From Parabacteroides sp. An277 (GTDB lineage: Bacteria > Bacteroidota > Bacteroidia > Bacteroidales > Tannerellaceae), in assembly GCF_002159645.1 (NCBI RefSeq), contig NZ_NFJB01000008.1, positions 47,104 to 111,103 of the forward strand: 64,000 nucleotides of DNA, given 5' to 3'. The translations under genes were made by a program, and so were the position numbers. How positions within the stretch are numbered: the stretch's first letter is position 1; each line of letters opens with the position of its first letter. Shown here piece after piece: positions 9,087 through 19,052 of this stretch. The notes beneath the pieces were generated by a model. The model was not told where the DNA came from. It worked only from the letters and a program-made list of their open reading frames with translations, and made no database searches.

Positions 9087-9614
9087 ACAGGTTAATTGTT
9101 GAAAGAAATCCCATATTACAATGCCAGCCGTCACAGAGACATTAAGCGAGTGTTTCGTCCCATATTGGGGGATTTCAATACACATATCACACCTATCCAC
9201 CACGGTTTGTTGAACACCTTTTACTTCATTTCCCAATATCACTGCATACTTTTTGTTTTTATCCAACAAGAGGTTATCTAACATTACACTACCTTCCGCT
9301 TGTTCGATAGCACATACCGTATAGCCTGTTTGTTTTAAGTTTTCAACCGCTTCCAACGTATCGTTAAAATACTTCCAATCGACCGTTTCTTCCGCTCCTA
9401 AAGCTGTCTTGTGAATCTCGGCATGAGGCGGACAAGCCGTAATACCACATAAATAAATAGCTTCCACACGAAAAGCATCCGAGGTACGGAAAACAGAACC
9501 TACATTGTTCAAGCTCCTCACATGGTCAAGTACCACCACCAAGGGTATTTTCCGGCTCTCCTTGAAAGCTTCCGGTGTCAATCTGTTCAGTTCAGTTACT
9601 TTTAGTTTGCGCAT
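9081..9614 (-). CDS. SpoU/TrmH family RNA 2'-O-methyltransferase
   Basis: SAM-dependent RNA ribose methyltransferase with a trefoil knot fold, 177 aa. Motif 1 is DHVRSLNNVGSVFRTSDAF near residue 30, motif 2 is AVILGNEVKGV near 125, and motif 3 is IPQYGTKHSLNVSVTAGIV near 147. The short length without an N-terminal L30e-like domain suggests a tRNA-type enzyme, but the target RNA cannot be determined. It overlaps the convergent DUF4294 gene and has its own promoter at 9662-9669. Confidence 0.88.
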   Translation of the reverse strand: MRKLKVTELNRLTPEAFKESRKIPLVVVLDHVRSLNNVGSVFRTSDAFRVEAIYLCGITACPPHAEIHKTALGAEETVDWKYFNDTLEAVENLKQTGYTVCAIEQAEGSVMLDNLLLDKNKKYAVILGNEVKGVQQTVVDRCDMCIEIPQYGTKHSLNVSVTAGIVIWDFFQQLTCL

Positions 9615-9661
9615 CGTTCATAGATTTGTCATAAGAGTTAATAACCTATTTAAAACTCGTG

Positions 9662-9669
9662 CAAAGATA
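9662..9669 (-). promoter_or_regulatory. -7 promoter element for SpoU methyltransferase
   Basis: TATCTTTG on the minus strand, 47 bp upstream of the start codon. Confidence 0.55.
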
Positions 9670-10102
9670 ATGAAAAATAATCCTTGCACAATCCGTAATC
9701 TTACCTATACATGTTCCTTTTCTATATCTCCAAATAAACTGTCCACATTTTTATGACGAACTATTCACGTCCTCTTTCCACTACTTTTTCCTGCTTTACC
9801 GCCTCTTTTCTTATTCACATCCGGTTTATAAACGTATCCTTTCTTACCCTATCCAAATATTTCTTTTCCAATATTTAAGGAGATGAATAACTTGTTTATA
9901 AATATAGGAAAAAGAGGGTACTTCGTTTGATAACTAAACTACCAAACAAAATATCCGAAAAGTTTTAACACCATCAACCGACTTATATTATCATCTTTTT
10001 TAGTTTTAAAATTAAAAGAGAAAAAAGATATAGATATAATGATGTTGTGAATATCTTAACTGGTGAATTCGAGGGATAGAATAAAAAGTAAAAATAGACC
10101 CC
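9670..10102. other. AT-rich intergenic stretch without a recognised gene
   Basis: This is the left part of the 661-bp gap between the divergent SpoU methyltransferase and nadA genes. It is AT-rich, with short homopolymer runs. I found no gene, RNA signature or clear palindrome. The right part of the gap holds the repeat at 10103-10200 and the nadA promoter. Confidence 0.5.
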
Positions 10103-10200
10103 AAAACGTTGGAAATGGAATTTCCATTGGAAATTAGGCTTCCCATCTCGTTGAAAGTGAAATTTCTGTCAGAAATTCCATTTCCAACGTTTTTGGAAAG
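10103..10200. repeat. Palindromic repeat, 42-bp spacing, same family as 39.5 kb
   Basis: CGTTGGAAATGG starts at 10107 and its degenerate copy CGTTGAAAGTG at 10149, 42 bp apart; a reverse-complement copy, CCATTTCCAACG, closes the element at about 10178-10189. Each unit contains its own palindrome (GGAATTTCC; AATTTCTGTCAGAAATT). The words CGTTGGAAATGGAATT and GGCTTCC are shared, in reverse orientation, with the array at 39501-39768. Confidence 0.85.
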
Positions 10201-10241
10201 CATTTTCTCATCGCGCGAGCCTATAAATCGCGATTTATATC

Positions 10242-10249
10242 TACCTTTG
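10242..10249 (+). promoter_or_regulatory. -7 promoter element for nadA
   Basis: TACCTTTG, 26 bp upstream of the nadA start. Confidence 0.6.
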
Positions 10250-10275
10250 CAAGGTAATTGTAAACGTATAAGGCA

Positions 10276-11211
10276 ATGGATATAAGGGAAGAAATAAATA
10301 AACTTCGGAAAGAAAAGAATGCAGTGATTTTGGCGCATTTCTACCAAGAGGCGGAGATTCAGGATATAGCCGATTTTGTGGGAGATAGCTTGGCGTTGGC
10401 GCAATGGGCGGAAAAGACGGATGCGGATGTATTGGTCATGTGCGGTGTGCATTTCATGGGTGAAACGGCCAAGATTCTTTGTCCGGAAAAGAAGGTGCTG
10501 GTGCCGGACGAAAAAGCCGGTTGTTCGTTGGCGGACAGTTGTCCGGCAGACGAGTTTGAATGCTTTATTCAAGAGCATCCAGGGCATACGGTTATTTCGT
10601 ATGTCAATACGAGTGCAGCGGTCAAGGCATTGACGGATATTGTGGTTACTTCGAGCAATGCGCGGCAAATCGTGGAAAGCCTCCCGAAAGAAGAGAAGAT
10701 TATCTTCGGTCCGGATAGGAATTTAGGAGGTTACATCAATGCATTAACGGGACGGAACATGTTGTTATGGCATGGAGCTTGCCATGTACACGAACAATTC
10801 TCGTTGGAAAAGATATTGGCCTTGAAGGAAACACATCCGTCTGCCGAGGTAATATGTCATCCAGAGTGTCGTAGATACATTGTAGAAATATCGGATTATG
10901 TGGGTTCGACAGCTGGATTGCTGAAACATGTCAAACTTTCGGAAAACAATGTTTTTATAGTAGCTACCGAGAGTGGTGTGCTTCACGAAATGCGTAAGGC
11001 TTGTCCGGATAAATTGTTTATCCCAGCTCCTCCCGAAGATGCCACATGTGCTTGCAATGAATGTAATTTTATGCGTATGAATACGATGGAAAAGCTTTAC
11101 CAGGCTTTGTTGACGGAACAACCTGAGATTAAAGTAGACGAAGAAATACGCGAACGGGCGGTGCGTCCCATTCGGCGTATGTTGGAGATCTCGGCTCGTT
11201 TGGGGTTGTAA
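10276..11211 (+). CDS. nadA: Quinolinate synthase NadA
   Basis: Makes quinolinate from iminoaspartate and dihydroxyacetone phosphate in de novo NAD synthesis; cytosolic [4Fe-4S] enzyme. The 311-aa protein has all three pseudo-repeats: ILAHFYQEAEIQDIADFVGD and CGVHFMGETAKIL in the first, the HGACHVHEQF and CHPEC region in the second, and GVLHEM plus the CACNECNFMRMNTMEKLY tail in the third. Cys residues expected to hold the cluster are present in each domain. The short form without N-terminal extension is normal for anaerobes. nadB and nadC are not in the window. Confidence 0.96.
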   Translation: MDIREEINKLRKEKNAVILAHFYQEAEIQDIADFVGDSLALAQWAEKTDADVLVMCGVHFMGETAKILCPEKKVLVPDEKAGCSLADSCPADEFECFIQEHPGHTVISYVNTSAAVKALTDIVVTSSNARQIVESLPKEEKIIFGPDRNLGGYINALTGRNMLLWHGACHVHEQFSLEKILALKETHPSAEVICHPECRRYIVEISDYVGSTAGLLKHVKLSENNVFIVATESGVLHEMRKACPDKLFIPAPPEDATCACNECNFMRMNTMEKLYQALLTEQPEIKVDEEIRERAVRPIRRMLEISARLGL

Positions 11212-11239
11212 TATATTATTATATGTGCGATAAAATCAT

Positions 11240-11247
11240 TACTTTTG
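11240..11247 (+). promoter_or_regulatory. -7 promoter element for leuS
   Basis: TACTTTTG, 37 bp upstream of the leuS start codon. Confidence 0.6.
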
Positions 11248-11284
11248 CAAGCTAAAAAGAATATATAAAAAGGTTGAACCAAAT

Positions 11285-14119
11285 ATGGAATATAATTTCA
11301 GAGACATTGAGAAGAAATGGCGTGAGTATTGGATCGCCAACAAGGTCTATCAGGTAGAGATTAACGAAAAGCCAAAGTATTATGTATTAGATATGTTCCC
11401 TTATCCGTCGGGAGCTGGTTTGCACGTAGGGCATCCGCTTGGATATATTGCTTCTGATATTTTTTCTCGCTATAAACGGTTGTGTGGCTTCAATGTGTTG
11501 CATCCGATGGGATACGATGCCTATGGTTTGCCTGCCGAGCAGTATGCGATTCAAACAGGACAACATCCGGCGATTACGACCGTAAATAATATCAACCGCT
11601 ACCGCGAACAATTGGATAAAATTGGCTTCTCGTTCGATTGGAACCGCGAGGTACGCACTTGCGACCCCGATTATTACCATTGGACGCAGTGGGCTTTCCA
11701 GAAAATGTTTAATAGCTATTATTGCAATGGTTGCCAGCAGGCGAAACCTATCAGCCAACTTATCGAATATTTCGAAGAGAAAGGTACGGAGGGGTTGGAC
11801 GTGGCTTGCACGGAGGAGCTGAGCTTCACGGCAGACGAATGGAAGGCAAAGAGTGAAAAAGAGCAGCAAGAGATATTGATGAACTACCGTATTGCCTACT
11901 TGGGCGAGACGATGGTGAACTGGTGTGCCGAGCTGGGTACGGTGCTGGCGAATGACGAGGTCATCGACGGTGTGTCGGCTCGCGGTGGATATCCAGTCGT
12001 ACAAAAGAAGATGCGCCAATGGTGCTTGCGCGTATCGGCTTATGCACAACGTTTGTTGGATGGATTGGATACGGTCGATTGGACGGATTCGCTGAAGGAA
12101 ACGCAGCGTAACTGGATTGGTCGTTCGGAAGGAACTGAGGTGCGTTTCAAGGTAAAAGATAGTGATTTGGAATTTACCATCTTCACAACCCGTGCCGATA
12201 CAATGTTCGGCGTTACCTTTATGGTGCTGGCTCCGGAAAGCGAATTAGTTCCGTTATTGACAACTGAAGCACAGCAGGCAGAGGTAGAGGCTTATCTCGA
12301 CCGTACGAAGAAACGCACTGAGCGCGAGCGGATCTCAGACCGAAAAGTAACGGGTGTGTTTAGCGGATCGTATGCCATCAATCCGTTTACTGGCGATGCC
12401 GTTCCTGTTTGGATTAGTGATTATGTATTGGCTGGCTATGGTACCGGTGCAATTATGGCGGTGCCTGCGCATGATAGTCGCGACTATGCCTTTGCCAAGC
12501 ATTTTAACTTGCCGATTATCCCTTTGGTGGAAGGCTGCGATGTTTCGGAAGAGAGCTTCGATGCCAAGGAAGGTATCGTTACGAATTCTCCCAAGGCAGG
12601 CGTTACACCGTATTGTGAATTGAATCTAAATGGTTTGACGATTAAAGAGGCGATTGCCGCTACTAAGAAATATGTAAAGGAACACAACTTAGGTCGTGTG
12701 AAGGTGAACTACCGCCTGCGCGACGCTATCTTCTCTCGCCAGCGTTATTGGGGTGAACCGTTCCCGGTTTACTACAAGGACGGTATGCCATATATGATTG
12801 ACGAGAGTAAATTGCCGCTTGAATTGCCGGAAGTAAGCCAGTTCAAGCCGACAGCAAACGGCGAACCTCCTTTGGGGCATGCAACGAAGTGGGCTTGGAA
12901 TGTGGAGAAAGGTGAAGTTGTGGACAACAGCCTCATCGACAATAAGACCGTGTTTCCGTTGGAATTAAATACGATGCCAGGCTTCGCTGGTTCGTCGGCT
13001 TATTATCTTCGTTACATGGACCCGCACAATGACAAGGCGTTAATTTCGAAAGAGGCGGATGAGTATTGGCAGAATGTCGATTTGTATGTAGGTGGTACGG
13101 AACACGCGACAGGTCACTTGATTTATTCTCGTTTCTGGAATAAGTTCCTGCATGATTTAGGAATTAGCGTCAAGGAAGAACCATTCCAGAAGTTGATTAA
13201 CCAAGGTATGATTCAAGGGCGTTCTAACTTTGTTTATCGCATCAAAGACACGAATACTTTTGTTTCTTATAATTTGAAAGATCAGTATGACGTGACGCCG
13301 CTCCACGTGGATGTGAATATCGTATCGAACGATGTGTTGGATATCGAGGCATTCAAGGCATGGCGTCCTGAATATAATAATGCCGAATTCATCTTGGAGG
13401 ATGGCAAGTACGTTTGTGGTTGGGCGGTCGAGAAGATGTCGAAGTCGATGTTCAACGTGGTGAATCCAGATGTGATTGTCGAGAAGTATGGCGCGGATAC
13501 ATTGCGTCTGTATGAAATGTTCCTTGGTCCGATTGAACAATCTAAGCCATGGGATACGAATGGCATTGACGGCGTGCATCGTTTCTTAAAGAAACTCTGG
13601 GCGTTGTTCTATGGCAATCAGGATACGTTGCAGGTAACAGACGGTGAGCCGACAGCCGAGGAGCTAAAGTCGCTGCATAAGCTCATCAAGAAAGTAACGT
13701 ACGACATTGAGCATTTCTCGTATAATACCTCTATCAGTGCTTTCATGATTTGCGTAAATGAATTGAGTAGCTTGAAATGCACGAAACGGGCTATCCTTGA
13801 ACCGTTGGTTATCGTCATAGCTCCATTTGCTCCGCATATCGCTGAAGAGTTGTGGCATGAGTTAGGACACGATACGACTGTATGCGATGCTCAGTGGCCG
13901 CAGTATGATGAGAAGTATTTGGTTGAAAATACGGCGAACTACGCTATCTCTTTCAATGGTAAAGTGCGTTTCAATCTTGAACTTCCGGCAGATATGTCGA
14001 AGGAAGAGGTCGAGAAAACAGCTCTCGCACATGAATATTCGGCGAAGTGGCTTGAAGGTAAGAGTATTAAGAAAGTCATCGTCGTACCGAAAAAAATTGT
14101 CAATATCGTTTTAGGGTAA
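11285..14119 (+). CDS. leuS: Leucyl-tRNA synthetase
   Basis: Class I aminoacyl-tRNA synthetase charging tRNA-Leu, 944 aa, a normal length for Bacteroidetes. HIGH-type motif HVGHPLGY lies near residue 47, and the CP1 editing domain holds [12 protein letters not shown] and [13 protein letters not shown] (the editing Asp). KMSKS occurs as [14 protein letters not shown] near residue 720, followed by the anticodon-binding domain with [14 protein letters not shown] Bacteroidetes-type insertion lies before KMSKS. It is followed by a strong hairpin (14126-14195) and then yitT. Confidence 0.97.
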   Translation: MEYNFRDIEKKWREYWIANKVYQVEINEKPKYYVLDMFPYPSGAGLHVGHPLGYIASDIFSRYKRLCGFNVLHPMGYDAYGLPAEQYAIQTGQHPAITTVNNINRYREQLDKIGFSFDWNREVRTCDPDYYHWTQWAFQKMFNSYYCNGCQQAKPISQLIEYFEEKGTEGLDVACTEELSFTADEWKAKSEKEQQEILMNYRIAYLGETMVNWCAELGTVLANDEVIDGVSARGGYPVVQKKMRQWCLRVSAYAQRLLDGLDTVDWTDSLKETQRNWIGRSEGTEVRFKVKDSDLEFTIFTTRADTMFGVTFMVLAPESELVPLLTTEAQQAEVEAYLDRTKKRTERERISDRKVTGVFSGSYAINPFTGDAVPVWISDYVLAGYGTGAIMAVPAHDSRDYAFAKHFNLPIIPLVEGCDVSEESFDAKEGIVTNSPKAGVTPYCELNLNGLTIKEAIAATKKYVKEHNLGRVKVNYRLRDAIFSRQRYWGEPFPVYYKDGMPYMIDESKLPLELPEVSQFKPTANGEPPLGHATKWAWNVEKGEVVDNSLIDNKTVFPLELNTMPGFAGSSAYYLRYMDPHNDKALISKEADEYWQNVDLYVGGTEHATGHLIYSRFWNKFLHDLGISVKEEPFQKLINQGMIQGRSNFVYRIKDTNTFVSYNLKDQYDVTPLHVDVNIVSNDVLDIEAFKAWRPEYNNAEFILEDGKYVCGWAVEKMSKSMFNVVNPDVIVEKYGADTLRLYEMFLGPIEQSKPWDTNGIDGVHRFLKKLWALFYGNQDTLQVTDGEPTAEELKSLHKLIKKVTYDIEHFSYNTSISAFMICVNELSSLKCTKRAILEPLVIVIAPFAPHIAEELWHELGHDTTVCDAQWPQYDEKYLVENTANYAISFNGKVRFNLELPADMSKEEVEKTALAHEYSAKWLEGKSIKKVIVVPKKIVNIVLG

Positions 14120-14125
14120 TATTTT

Positions 14126-14195
14126 AAACACAGAGACGTGGAGACACAGAAAAATTTAATAGGTACCGTGTCTCTGTGCCTCTGTGTTTTATTTT
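14126..14195 (+). terminator. Long imperfect hairpin with T-rich tail after leuS
   Basis: The arms 14126-14149 and 14166-14189 are reverse complements with a few mismatches (AAACACAGAG pairs with CTCTGTGTTT) and are followed by TTTTATTTTT. It may terminate leuS transcription or attenuate read-through into yitT. The arms also hold internal short repeats of CACAGAG. Confidence 0.65.
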
Positions 14196-14208
14196 TAATT
14201 ATACAATT

Positions 14209-15087
14209 ATGGGCTTTATCAAATCACAATTACGCAAATACGAAGTGCGGGATTATGCAGTCATCCTGTTTGGAACGTTACTCTATGGTTTCGGCTTCAA
14301 TGGGTTTATCCTCTCGAATGAGATTGTAACGGGCGGATTGAGTGGTCTGTGTGCGTTGATTTTCTTTGCATCTGCTGAGACGATTCCGGTTTCAGTCTCT
14401 TATTTTGTCATTAATATCTTCCTCTTGGCTATAGCCTTGAAGATATTAGGTTGGAAATTTCTGGTGAAGACCATCTTTGGCGTATTTGCGTTGTCGCTTT
14501 CATTGTCGCTTTTCGAAAATGTACTCGATGGTCCTATCATCGAAGGTGAACCTTTTATGTCCATCATCATCGGTGGTGCACTCTGTGGAGCTGGGTTGGG
14601 ATTGATTTTCTCATCGAATGGCAGTACGGGTGGAACCGATATTATTGGAATGATTATTACGAAGTATAAGAACATCTCCATCGGCCGTGCGATGCTGATG
14701 TTGGATTTCTTCATCATCGGTTCTTCCTATTTTCTCTTCCACGATGTAACGAAGATTGTTTTCGCGTTTGTTGAGATGGTTGTCAGCAATTACATGATAG
14801 ATCAAATCGTGAATGGTAACCGCGAGTCCGTCCAGTTCTTCATCTTTTCAGAGAAATATGAAGAGATATGTGACCGCGTGATTCGTGATATGGATCGTAG
14901 TTGTACTATCCTCGACGGGCATGGTGGCTACACGCGGAAGCCTATCAAGGTGTTGCTGGTGATTGTTCGCAAGTCTGAGTCTGTCACCATCTTCCGCTTT
15001 ATCAAGAGTATCGATCCAAAGGCGTTCATTTCTCAGACACCTACGCGCGGCGTGTATGGCGAAGGGTTCGACCCGATAAAAACATAG
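14209..15087 (+). CDS. YitT family membrane protein (DUF161/DUF2179)
   Basis: Integral membrane protein of 292 aa with about five to six hydrophobic helices in the first 190 residues, including GTLLYGFGFNGFILSNEIVTG and the glycine-rich SSNGSTGGTDIIG, followed by a soluble DUF2179 domain (FSEKYEEICDRVI through YGEGFDP). Transport function is assumed for the family but the substrate is unknown. The frame also has a Met at 14176, inside the hairpin arm; the ATG at 14209 (MGFIKSQLRKY) is preferred because the upstream residues are encoded by the terminator-like repeat. Confidence 0.85.
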   Translation: MGFIKSQLRKYEVRDYAVILFGTLLYGFGFNGFILSNEIVTGGLSGLCALIFFASAETIPVSVSYFVINIFLLAIALKILGWKFLVKTIFGVFALSLSLSLFENVLDGPIIEGEPFMSIIIGGALCGAGLGLIFSSNGSTGGTDIIGMIITKYKNISIGRAMLMLDFFIIGSSYFLFHDVTKIVFAFVEMVVSNYMIDQIVNGNRESVQFFIFSEKYEEICDRVIRDMDRSCTILDGHGGYTRKPIKVLLVIVRKSESVTIFRFIKSIDPKAFISQTPTRGVYGEGFDPIKT

Positions 15088-15200
15088 AATTTGTTCACCA
15101 GTTTAGATAGGCAAGGGTGTGTGCACGAACGTGTAACATACCCTTTCTTGTTCGTATAATGCCACATTCTTTATTCGAATGAGAAACACCGTATCAGGGT

Positions 15201-15269
15201 GGGGTGTTCAACCTGATCCAGATGGTGTGCTGCACCTGAACTCGATGGGGTATCATACCTGACCCTTTT
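15201..15269. repeat. Three 23-bp palindromic units between convergent genes
   Basis: Units begin at 15201, 15224 and 15247, exactly 23 bp apart, each ending in a CCTGA word. The middle unit has GGTGTGCTGCACC and the third GGTATCATACC, both self-complementary though different in sequence. The array lies in the 244-bp gap between yitT and the glycosyltransferase. Nothing else is recognised in this gap. Confidence 0.75.
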
Positions 15270-15331
15270 AAGGTATCGGACGTGTAAGGAAGTCGCTCGT
15301 TCGGGTGAGTCAGTATTGTCTATTCGAGTGA

Positions 15332-16141
15332 TTAGAAACGACGATGCTTAATGAAGAAGTAGAGTAGCGCCTTGAGGTGCAGCCAACTCATCTTAGAGAG
15401 GAACCGTTTGTTGGTTAGTTGCTGATAATCATGCTGGAATGCGTAGTTGGGTAGGTAATAGACGCGCCATCCTGCACGGTTTGCCCGCAGGCAATAGTCG
15501 GCATCTTCCGGACCGTAGAAGATATGTTCGTCCAGCAGTCCGATGTCTTCTACCACTTCGCGCCGGATGAGTTGGCACGCGCCGATAACGTACTCTACCT
15601 CGAATGGTTCGTTGCGTGCTATCTGCGTGTGGTAGAATTGCGACTCGTTGAGGCGGACAATCTGCCGGTCGAGTTGCTTCAGGAAAGGTATCGGTTTCAG
15701 CAGGGCGTGTAAGATGTTGAAGAGTTTGTAACGTGCGGTAGGGTGGTGGCGGCAACTCTCTTGTACCTGTCCAAGCGAATTGTACAGTTTACAGCCGCAG
15801 ATACCGCAATCCGGGTGCGTATTCATAAAGGCAGACATGCCTGTCCATGCACTACGCTCGATGACGGTGTCAATGTCGAGAATCCAAATGAAGCGACCGG
15901 TAGCGAGTCTCAATCCTCGGTTGCGTGCCTTTGCTATACCCAAGTTTTGTGGGTTGCGATAAAGGCTGATGCGCTCCGATACATACGTTTCAAGGATAGT
16001 TAACGTTTGGTCGGTAGAACCATTGTCCACCATAATGACTTCATAATCGACCTCTTCGATTGCATTCAACAAGGAATTAAGGCAAGATTGGACGTACTGT
16101 TCGGAATTCCATGTAATCAATAGGACGCTCAGTTCTTTCAT
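15332..16141 (-). CDS. Family 2 glycosyltransferase
   Basis: GT-A fold glycosyltransferase (269 aa) that should transfer a sugar from a nucleotide donor to a cell-envelope acceptor on the cytoplasmic side. LLITWNSEQYVQSCL opens the fold, VDNGSTDQT follows, and the DxD-like metal site is ILDIDT near residue 92. The acceptor side has YGPEDADYCLRANRAGW near residue 215. No transmembrane domain is obvious. It begins 2 bp after the stop of the radical-SAM gene upstream, so the two are co-transcribed and probably act on the same surface glycan or lipid. Confidence 0.88.
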   Translation of the reverse strand: MKELSVLLITWNSEQYVQSCLNSLLNAIEEVDYEVIMVDNGSTDQTLTILETYVSERISLYRNPQNLGIAKARNRGLRLATGRFIWILDIDTVIERSAWTGMSAFMNTHPDCGICGCKLYNSLGQVQESCRHHPTARYKLFNILHALLKPIPFLKQLDRQIVRLNESQFYHTQIARNEPFEVEYVIGACQLIRREVVEDIGLLDEHIFYGPEDADYCLRANRAGWRVYYLPNYAFQHDYQQLTNKRFLSKMSWLHLKALLYFFIKHRRF

Positions 16142-16143
16142 CT

Positions 16144-17589
16144 TTATCCAAATAGTTTAATCCATAATGCTTTTGCGGCCGCACGAAACTCACGGAAAGA
16201 GGAAAACTTCCGTATATTGTGCCAGATAAAGGCTGGCGACAGAAAGAACTGGAAGTTGTTCCAGAACAAGAGCTGCTCCATCTGTTTGGAGGAGAGATTA
16301 GGGTAGTTCAGAATAGAATTGCGCTGTACGTCTGTCGGCACATACTCGCCTCCTTCAATCCATCCGTTCGTCTTCGCCAACTCGTAGAACTCGGTCGCTG
16401 GGAAGGGAGAGACGATGTTGAACATGACTTGGTCTACCTTCAACGCCTTGGCTTTACGGAGTGTCTCGCGGATGGTCTCTTTCGTCTCCAATGGACTTGT
16501 ACCTATGAGGATATTCAGCTTGACCGGCACGTCGTAGCGTTTCAGCAACGCGATGGCTTCGTAAATCTGTGCTTCAGTAATACCTTTCTTAATATATTTC
16601 AATATATCGTTGTTGAACGACTCGACTCCTAAATCCACATATTTACAGTCATATTCTTTCAACATAGCCGCCGTGTTTTCGGTGATGGCATCAACGCGCG
16701 CTTGGCAACCCCAGATGATACCATGCTTCTTCAGCGCTTCGCCAATTGCTTGCAGACGTTTTTCAGTTACGATAAAATTATCGTCCATGAATCCAATGGC
16801 TTTGAACCCTTGTGCGGCGCGTAGTTCGATTTCTTGGATGACGTTTTCTGTTGACCGGAAACCGACAGGCGGTTTCTTCCCATCATGTGCTTTTTTGTAT
16901 TCAATCTCTCGTGCGAAGGTAAGCGAGCTCGGCACGCAATAGATGCAATGGAACGGGCAGTTCCGCGAGGTTACCATCGCCATATAAGGCGCGACTTTTA
17001 GTTTTGGGTTGAAAAACTCATAGCCATTGACGAAATGAATTGCGGGGAAGGGCAGTTCATCCAGATTTTGAATGAGCGGGCGCGGCGCGTTATGGATAAT
17101 CGTATCCGATTCTTCGTCTCGGTAGGATATACCTTTGATTCCTTGCCAATATTGTTTGCTTCGGAGGTGTTCGACCAAATCACGCACGGTCTCTTCCGGT
17201 TCTCCACGTACGACAATGGATTTAGGATGCGTCAGGAGAGATTCCGTGAAATAGGTAGCGCCGGGACCTACGAAGATACACCACGCATCGGGATTCTGCT
17301 GATGAATGAATCGCTCCACCTGTGTATCCGTCGGGATAGACAAATTCACGGTCCAGAAAAAATAGGCATCGCTATCATCTTTGCGAAGGAAGTCAAAGCA
17401 GGCTTCTGATGTGGCGTTCTCCAATACAAAGTTTCGATAGCAGACATCCTCGCCGGTGTTCTCCAACAACGCGGCTACGGTTAGCTCGTATATATTTACC
17501 ATATTATATACCACGCGCGTGCAGCCAGCCGTGCGTTCGGCGGGCTTATGGTTGTCTAACGACGGCGGGGTCAAAAAAGTTATTTTCAT
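16144..17589 (-). CDS. B12-binding-domain radical SAM protein
   Basis: A 481-aa class-B-like radical SAM enzyme. An N-terminal cobalamin-binding-like Rossmann domain (about residues 1-165, with WCIFVGPGATYFTESLL and VVRGEPEETV) is followed by the radical SAM core, with the Cys-x3-Cys-x2-Cys cluster in TSRNCPFHCIYCVPSS near residue 210, then FMDDNFIV, DLGVESFNND and LNILIGTSPLETKET. Relatives methylate or rearrange lipids, antibiotics or hopanoids; the substrate here is unknown. Pairing with a GT2 gene suggests a modified glycan or lipid. A weak promoter-like TATCTTTA lies about 35 bp upstream. Confidence 0.85.
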   Translation of the reverse strand: MKITFLTPPSLDNHKPAERTAGCTRVVYNMVNIYELTVAALLENTGEDVCYRNFVLENATSEACFDFLRKDDSDAYFFWTVNLSIPTDTQVERFIHQQNPDAWCIFVGPGATYFTESLLTHPKSIVVRGEPEETVRDLVEHLRSKQYWQGIKGISYRDEESDTIIHNAPRPLIQNLDELPFPAIHFVNGYEFFNPKLKVAPYMAMVTSRNCPFHCIYCVPSSLTFAREIEYKKAHDGKKPPVGFRSTENVIQEIELRAAQGFKAIGFMDDNFIVTEKRLQAIGEALKKHGIIWGCQARVDAITENTAAMLKEYDCKYVDLGVESFNNDILKYIKKGITEAQIYEAIALLKRYDVPVKLNILIGTSPLETKETIRETLRKAKALKVDQVMFNIVSPFPATEFYELAKTNGWIEGGEYVPTDVQRNSILNYPNLSSKQMEQLLFWNNFQFFLSPAFIWHNIRKFSSFREFRAAAKALWIKLFG

Positions 17590-17811
17590 ATCTATTTAAG
17601 TCTTATCACCATTCTCAGCGGCTAAAGATACGGAGAAATCCGATACGTCGGTTATTTTTTGCACGAAACTTTACAAATGGGACCCTCGGAAGGCGTCCTC
17701 CCGTCTGGAACGTTCCTTTTTTCTTTTCCTTTTGAGACATTCATTGAATTTCTCTATCGCCTCATAAAAATAAATAGGAAATAAAAAGAAGCGTTTTCTA
17801 AAACTAATCCT

Positions 17812-17819
17812 TACCTTTG
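17812..17819 (+). promoter_or_regulatory. -7 promoter element for rubrerythrin
   Basis: TACCTTTG, 59 bp upstream of the rbr start. The rest of the 289-bp gap before rbr holds nothing recognised beyond a short GGAACGTTCC palindrome near 17707. Confidence 0.6.
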
Positions 17820-17878
17820 TCTGTTGTAAAGATAAAGCGAAATAAATAGATTTAATAACTTATATAAATTAGAGAAAC

Positions 17879-18457
17879 ATGGAAAAAAGCATCAAAGGTA
17901 CACGGACCGAACAGAATTTGTTGAAATCGTTTGCAGGCGAATCGCAGGCCAGAAGTCGTTATACATTCTTTGCCAGCGTAGCCAAGAAAGAGGGGTATGA
18001 ACAAATTGCCGGCGTATTCATGGAAACGGCCGAACAGGAAAAAGAACACGCAAAACGTTTCTTTAAGTTCCTCGAAGGCGGTATGGTAGAAATCACCGCT
18101 TCTTATCCGGCTGGCATCATCAGCACGACGAAAGAGAACCTGGCTGCTGCTGCGGCAGGCGAAAACGAAGAATGGGCGGAAATGTATCCGGAATTTGCGA
18201 AAGTAGCCGATGAAGAGGGCTTTACCGAAATTGCTACGGCTTTTCGCATGATTGCCAAAGTAGAAGCTGAGCACGAAAAACGGTATCGCACGCTTTTGGC
18301 TCGCGTAGAAGCCGAGAAGGTGTTCGAGCGTGACGAAGCCATCCTCTGGCAGTGTCGCAATTGTGGATTTGTTATCGAATCGAAGAAAGCGCCGCAGAAA
18401 TGCCCCGCTTGCTTGCATCCGCAATCGTTCTTCGAGCCGATGAAGCAGAATTATTAA
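17879..18457 (+). CDS. rbr: Rubrerythrin
   Basis: Cytosolic non-haem iron peroxidase that reduces hydrogen peroxide in anaerobes, 192 aa. The di-iron four-helix domain has ExxH ligand sets ([30 protein letters not shown] helix, VEAEHEKRY). The C-terminal rubredoxin-like domain has the FeCys4 pairs CRNCGF and CPACLHP. Length and domain order are those of classical rubrerythrin. It is a single-gene unit with its own promoter and a terminator hairpin at 18467-18494. Confidence 0.96.
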   Translation: MEKSIKGTRTEQNLLKSFAGESQARSRYTFFASVAKKEGYEQIAGVFMETAEQEKEHAKRFFKFLEGGMVEITASYPAGIISTTKENLAAAAAGENEEWAEMYPEFAKVADEEGFTEIATAFRMIAKVEAEHEKRYRTLLARVEAEKVFERDEAILWQCRNCGFVIESKKAPQKCPACLHPQSFFEPMKQNY

Positions 18458-18466
18458 ACGAAAAGA

Positions 18467-18494
18467 AAAGGAGACCGTCAAGTCTCCTTTTTTT
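18467..18494 (+). terminator. Rho-independent terminator of rbr
   Basis: Stem AAAGGAGAC with GTCTCCTTT, a loop of about 6 nt, then a T-run to 18494. With A-runs on the other side it could also terminate the convergent chromate transporter gene. Confidence 0.85.
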
Positions 18495-18500
18495 ATAATT

Positions 18501-19052
18501 TTACCAATACAACACAATCCCTGCTACGCCGGCTATCAATATCATAAGGATGGGATGTACCTTGAATTTCCACGTGAGGATGAAAGCGGCGGCAAAGATA
18601 AGGAAGCTCTTGTAATCAATGAAATTCTCGTGGTTCATCAAAAGAAGTGCGGCAGCGGCAATGAGTCCGACAGTTACGGGACGTAGTCCGAGAAACGCTG
18701 CTTCTACATATTGGTTGTGACGGAACTTCGCGAAATAGTAAGAGATAAACAACACGAGAAGAAACGACGGCAGACAGACAGCAACAGTCGTCAGCACTGA
18801 ACCGAGGATGGCGATTTCGGGCGGATAACCAGCGTTCAGGATGGCTGTATAGCCGATGTAGGTTGCGCTGTTGATGCCAATCGGGCCGGGTGTCATCTGC
18901 GAGATGGCTACGATATCCGTAAACTCTTGGAGCGAAATCCATCCGTAACGGTCCACCACGTCGGCTTGGATAAGTGAAAGCATCGCATAACCTCCGCCGA
19001 ATCCTAAAATGCCGATTTTTAAATAAACGTATAATAGTTGGAACCAAATCAT
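18501..19052 (-). CDS. Chromate transporter family protein, half-length (second)
   Basis: Membrane protein of the CHR (chromate ion transporter) family, 183 aa, with about five to six helices. Conserved GILGFGGGYAMLSLI and QMTPGPIGINSATYIGY motifs lie in the first third. Half-length CHR proteins work as pairs, matching the two halves of the fused long form. The frame runs further upstream, but the ATG at 19052 overlaps the stop of the partner gene by 4 bp (ATGA), the usual sign of translational coupling. Chromate export is inferred from the family; other anions are possible. Confidence 0.88.
   Translation of the reverse strand: MIWFQLLYVYLKIGILGFGGGYAMLSLIQADVVDRYGWISLQEFTDIVAISQMTPGPIGINSATYIGYTAILNAGYPPEIAILGSVLTTVAVCLPSFLLVLFISYYFAKFRHNQYVEAAFLGLRPVTVGLIAAAALLLMNHENFIDYKSFLIFAAAFILTWKFKVHPILMILIAGVAGIVLYW

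Noticed and set aside
10012..10668. Minus-strand open frame across the nadA promoter and 5' end
   Set aside because: It runs through the palindromic repeat and antisense to nadA; composition is that of a shadow frame.
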